Assembly: GCA_946886185.1 (NCBI GenBank)
Contig: CAMPIC010000139.1
Span: forward strand, 1-7,113
Direction: 5' to 3'
Source: an uncultured bacterium
GTDB lineage: Bacteria > Eisenbacteria > RBG-16-71-46 > CAIMUX01
Length of the DNA stretch: 7,113 nt
The notes under the pieces are model-generated. The model did not search any database. It was not told the origin of the DNA and saw nothing but the letters and a program-made list of their open reading frames with translations. This document shows, piece by piece, positions 5,591-7,113 of the stretch. Made by a program: the position numbers and the translations under genes. Position 1 is the stretch's first letter; every line of letters begins with the position of its first letter.

Positions 5591-7051
5591 ATTCCAGCCA
5601 TGGACGGAATGCTGAATGACTTGCACCGGCTCACGGACCAGCGCCTGCTTGCGACCCTGCACGACGAGGTGAAACGGGAGCGCCATATCACGCTCCGGGT
5701 GCTCCTTCTCCTCATTGTGGTCGAGCAGCGGAGGCTCCACATCGATCGGTACTCTTCGCTTTTCGCCTACTGCACCGATCAGCTCAAGTACTCCAACTCG
5801 TCCGCGGGACGGAGAATTGCGGGGGCGCGTTGCCTGCGCGACCATTCACGCGCATGGCCGATGCTGTTCGACGGTCGTCTCAACCTGACCACGCTCTGCA
5901 TCATCGCGCGTGTCATCACCCCGGAGAATGCGGACGAGCTTCTAGATCGAGCCGCCGGGGGAACGCAACGGCAAGTCGAGGATCTAGCCGCTCAGTATGG
6001 CGCCCCGAAGCCGATGCGCGACCGTATCAAGCCCGTCCGTTCGCTTCAGCGATCCCCTCGACCCACGTCACACGGTACTCCGGAGCGGCTCGGTTCACCG
6101 CACGCCGAAAGAGCGACAGGTCCCGGAGCGGGTGCGACTTCGCAAAGCCCAGCCGCTTCCGGACTGGGAGCAACCGGTGGAAGCGATTCTTCGAACGGTG
6201 CGTCGGCGGCCAAGGGATCTTCGAGTTGGTCGAACTGCGATGGCGATACGAGTACGGATCCGACTCGCGCGCATGCCGCGGACGAACCGCTCACCTATGA
6301 AATCACGTTTCGCGCGGACGCCGCCTTCGTGGAGAAGCTGCGGCGCTTGCAGGCGCTTCTCGCGGCTCAGCCCAATCCTCAGTTGGCGCCGATATTCGAC
6401 CGGGCGATCGAGCTCGCTCTGGATCGATACGATCCCGCGCGCAGGCAGGCTCGCCGAGAGTTGCGCCGTACCCGAAAGACAGCGGAAGCGAGCGATGAGC
6501 CGATACATGATGTTCCGGAAGCGAAGCGCAGCGCTGTCGAGACCGGCAACGAGGCCGGCAACGAGGTTAGCGATGAGGTGAGCAGCGAGTTCGGCAACGA
6601 GACTCACAGCGACACCGACGACAAGAGCAGCGGTATGACCAACGACAGGAATCCGCGATGGCCTGCGACTCCGCCTCGCCACGCATTGCCCCGACGCGCT
6701 GGATTGGCAGCGCGCCGCAAGATTCCTCAGCGGCTGCGAGATCTCGTTCTCGCACGAGACGGACATCGATGCACCTACGTCGGTCCGGACGGCAGGTGCC
6801 CCGCGGTTACCGAGCTGGAAATCGACCATATCTGCCCTCATGCCCAGGGAGGGAGCGACCACATCGATAACCTTCGCATCTTCTGCCGCGCGCACAATCA
6901 GCGCGCTGCAGAGGTCGTGTTCGGCATCGAGTTCATGCGCCGCTTCCGAGGAGAGCCCCTGAAATGGCCCGAGATGAAACCATTCACTGCACGCACTGGC
7001 AATTCGGTTGACAGCGAAGATGTGGCACCACTCGAAGCGGTACCTGTTTGA
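5588..7051 (+). CDS. HNH endonuclease-like protein
   Basis: A putative nuclease of 487 residues from the GTG at 5588. Residues 1-150 form a helical domain (LTDQRLL, EVKRERHITLRVLLLLIVVE, SLFAYCTDQLKYS, LTTLCIIARVITPENADELL) typical of a family of HNH proteins often found in several copies per genome in Eisenbacteria and deltaproteobacteria; that distribution is recalled, not searched. Residues 151-232 are a Ser/Gly/Ala-rich linker, and 233-297 a conserved helical segment (EPLTYEITF...VEKLRRLQALL...RRELRRTRKT). Residues 298-377 are a second, acidic linker with a four-residue repeat. Residues 378-450 are the HNH domain: KIPQRLRDLVLARDGHRC, D413-H414, N428, H436, with C395, C404, C416 and C433 as possible metal ligands. 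The HNH residues look intact. No RuvC, integrase or resolvase domain and no partner gene is seen. An upstream hairpin-repeat array and a related downstream hairpin suggest a mobile unit, which is inference. Its role in the cell is unknown. Confidence 0.88.
   Translation: MIPAMDGMLNDLHRLTDQRLLATLHDEVKRERHITLRVLLLLIVVEQRRLHIDRYSSLFAYCTDQLKYSNSSAGRRIAGARCLRDHSRAWPMLFDGRLNLTTLCIIARVITPENADELLDRAAGGTQRQVEDLAAQYGAPKPMRDRIKPVRSLQRSPRPTSHGTPERLGSPHAERATGPGAGATSQSPAASGLGATGGSDSSNGASAAKGSSSWSNCDGDTSTDPTRAHAADEPLTYEITFRADAAFVEKLRRLQALLAAQPNPQLAPIFDRAIELALDRYDPARRQARRELRRTRKTAEASDEPIHDVPEAKRSAVETGNEAGNEVSDEVSSEFGNETHSDTDDKSSGMTNDRNPRWPATPPRHALPRRAGLAARRKIPQRLRDLVLARDGHRCTYVGPDGRCPAVTELEIDHICPHAQGGSDHIDNLRIFCRAHNQRAAEVVFGIEFMRRFRGEPLKWPEMKPFTARTGNSVDSEDVAPLEAVPV
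6545..6604 (+). repeat. Coding 12-bp tandem repeat in the HNH protein linker
   Basis: Five consecutive 12-base units encode GNEA, GNEV, SDEV, SSEF and GNET, residues 320-339 counted from the GTG. The first two units differ only in their last codon; the others have diverged while keeping Glu at the third position. The repeat makes the linker acidic and probably unstructured. Copy-number change would keep the frame. Confidence 0.75.
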
Positions 7052-7079
7052 AAGACCAGTGCTCTTGCAGGACCTACTC

Positions 7080-7096
7080 ACTCCCACTGCGGGAGT
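7080..7096. repeat. ACTCCC/GGGAGT hairpin downstream of the HNH gene
   Basis: ACTCCC (7080-7085), loop ACTGC, GGGAGT (7091-7096) forms a 6-bp stem 28 bases after the HNH stop. An overlapping alternative stem pairs CTACTC (7074-7079) with GAGTAG (7093-7098). The core resembles the first hairpin of the upstream array (ACTCCCG-ctc-CGGGAGT at 4794-4810), and both are preceded by TGCAGGA within about 25 bases. It has no T-tract, though it may still act as a terminator. The window ends 17 bases later, so whether an array follows cannot be seen. Confidence 0.55.
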
Positions 7097-7113
7097 AGCT
7101 GGCTCGTCGGTCG

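Noticed and set aside
5997..6581. Frameshift in the HNH gene linker (a long open frame in another register overlaps the Ser/Gly-rich stretch)
   Set aside because: The main frame is open throughout and joins two recognisable conserved segments (GAPKPMRDRIKPV and EPLTYEITF) in the same register. The other frame gives an Arg-rich product with no family resemblance.

Overview
The window is GC-rich bacterial DNA with no rRNA, tRNA, CRISPR array or recognisable phage gene. The best taxonomic hint is the secreted metallopeptidase on the minus strand. It ends in a FlgD-like Ig domain (PNP...GRxV...GxHxxxW...GVYF), a C-terminal module common in Candidatus Eisenbacteria and related FCB-group or metagenomic lineages. 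The HNH gene at the right end belongs to a family I associate with those genomes and with deltaproteobacterial ones. The taxon is an inference from these family resemblances; I could not search a database.

Layout. (1) Positions 1-115 hold the last codons of a plus-strand gene, probably a TPR-type regulatory ATPase or kinase. (2) Positions 181-2706, minus strand, encode a secreted reprolysin-like zinc metallopeptidase with signal peptide, propeptide, HExxHxxGxxH site, beta-rich region and FlgD-like tail. Its propeptide carries a 21-bp (7-residue) tandem repeat. (3) Positions 2971-4680, plus strand, encode a one-polypeptide fusion of a HAD-superfamily phosphatase and a HerA/VirB4-like (DUF87-type) P-loop ATPase. 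It is divergent from the peptidase, and the 264-base gap between the two start codons holds both sets of start signals. (4) Positions 4681-5587 hold no credible gene. They contain a GC-rich tandem array with a period of about 71 bp whose units fold into nested hairpins, then decayed copies, then a sharply AT-rich promoter-like island with paired GTAC palindromes. (5) Positions 5588-7051, plus strand, encode an HNH endonuclease-like protein starting at GTG. It has a helical N-terminal domain, two low-complexity linkers (one with a 12-bp acidic repeat) and a C-terminal HNH domain. (6) Just after its stop codon, an ACTCCC/GGGAGT hairpin resembles the one that opens the upstream array.

The genes do not form an operon. 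The peptidase looks like an exported housekeeping or nutrient protease. The HAD-HerA fusion is a stand-alone gene that couples a small-molecule phosphatase fold to an ATP-driven, possibly DNA-translocating fold. The HNH gene with its structured repeat array on one side and related hairpin on the other may be a selfish or mobile unit, but no transposase, integrase or target-site duplication is visible. The most interesting candidates are the repeat array plus HNH gene and the HAD-HerA fusion.
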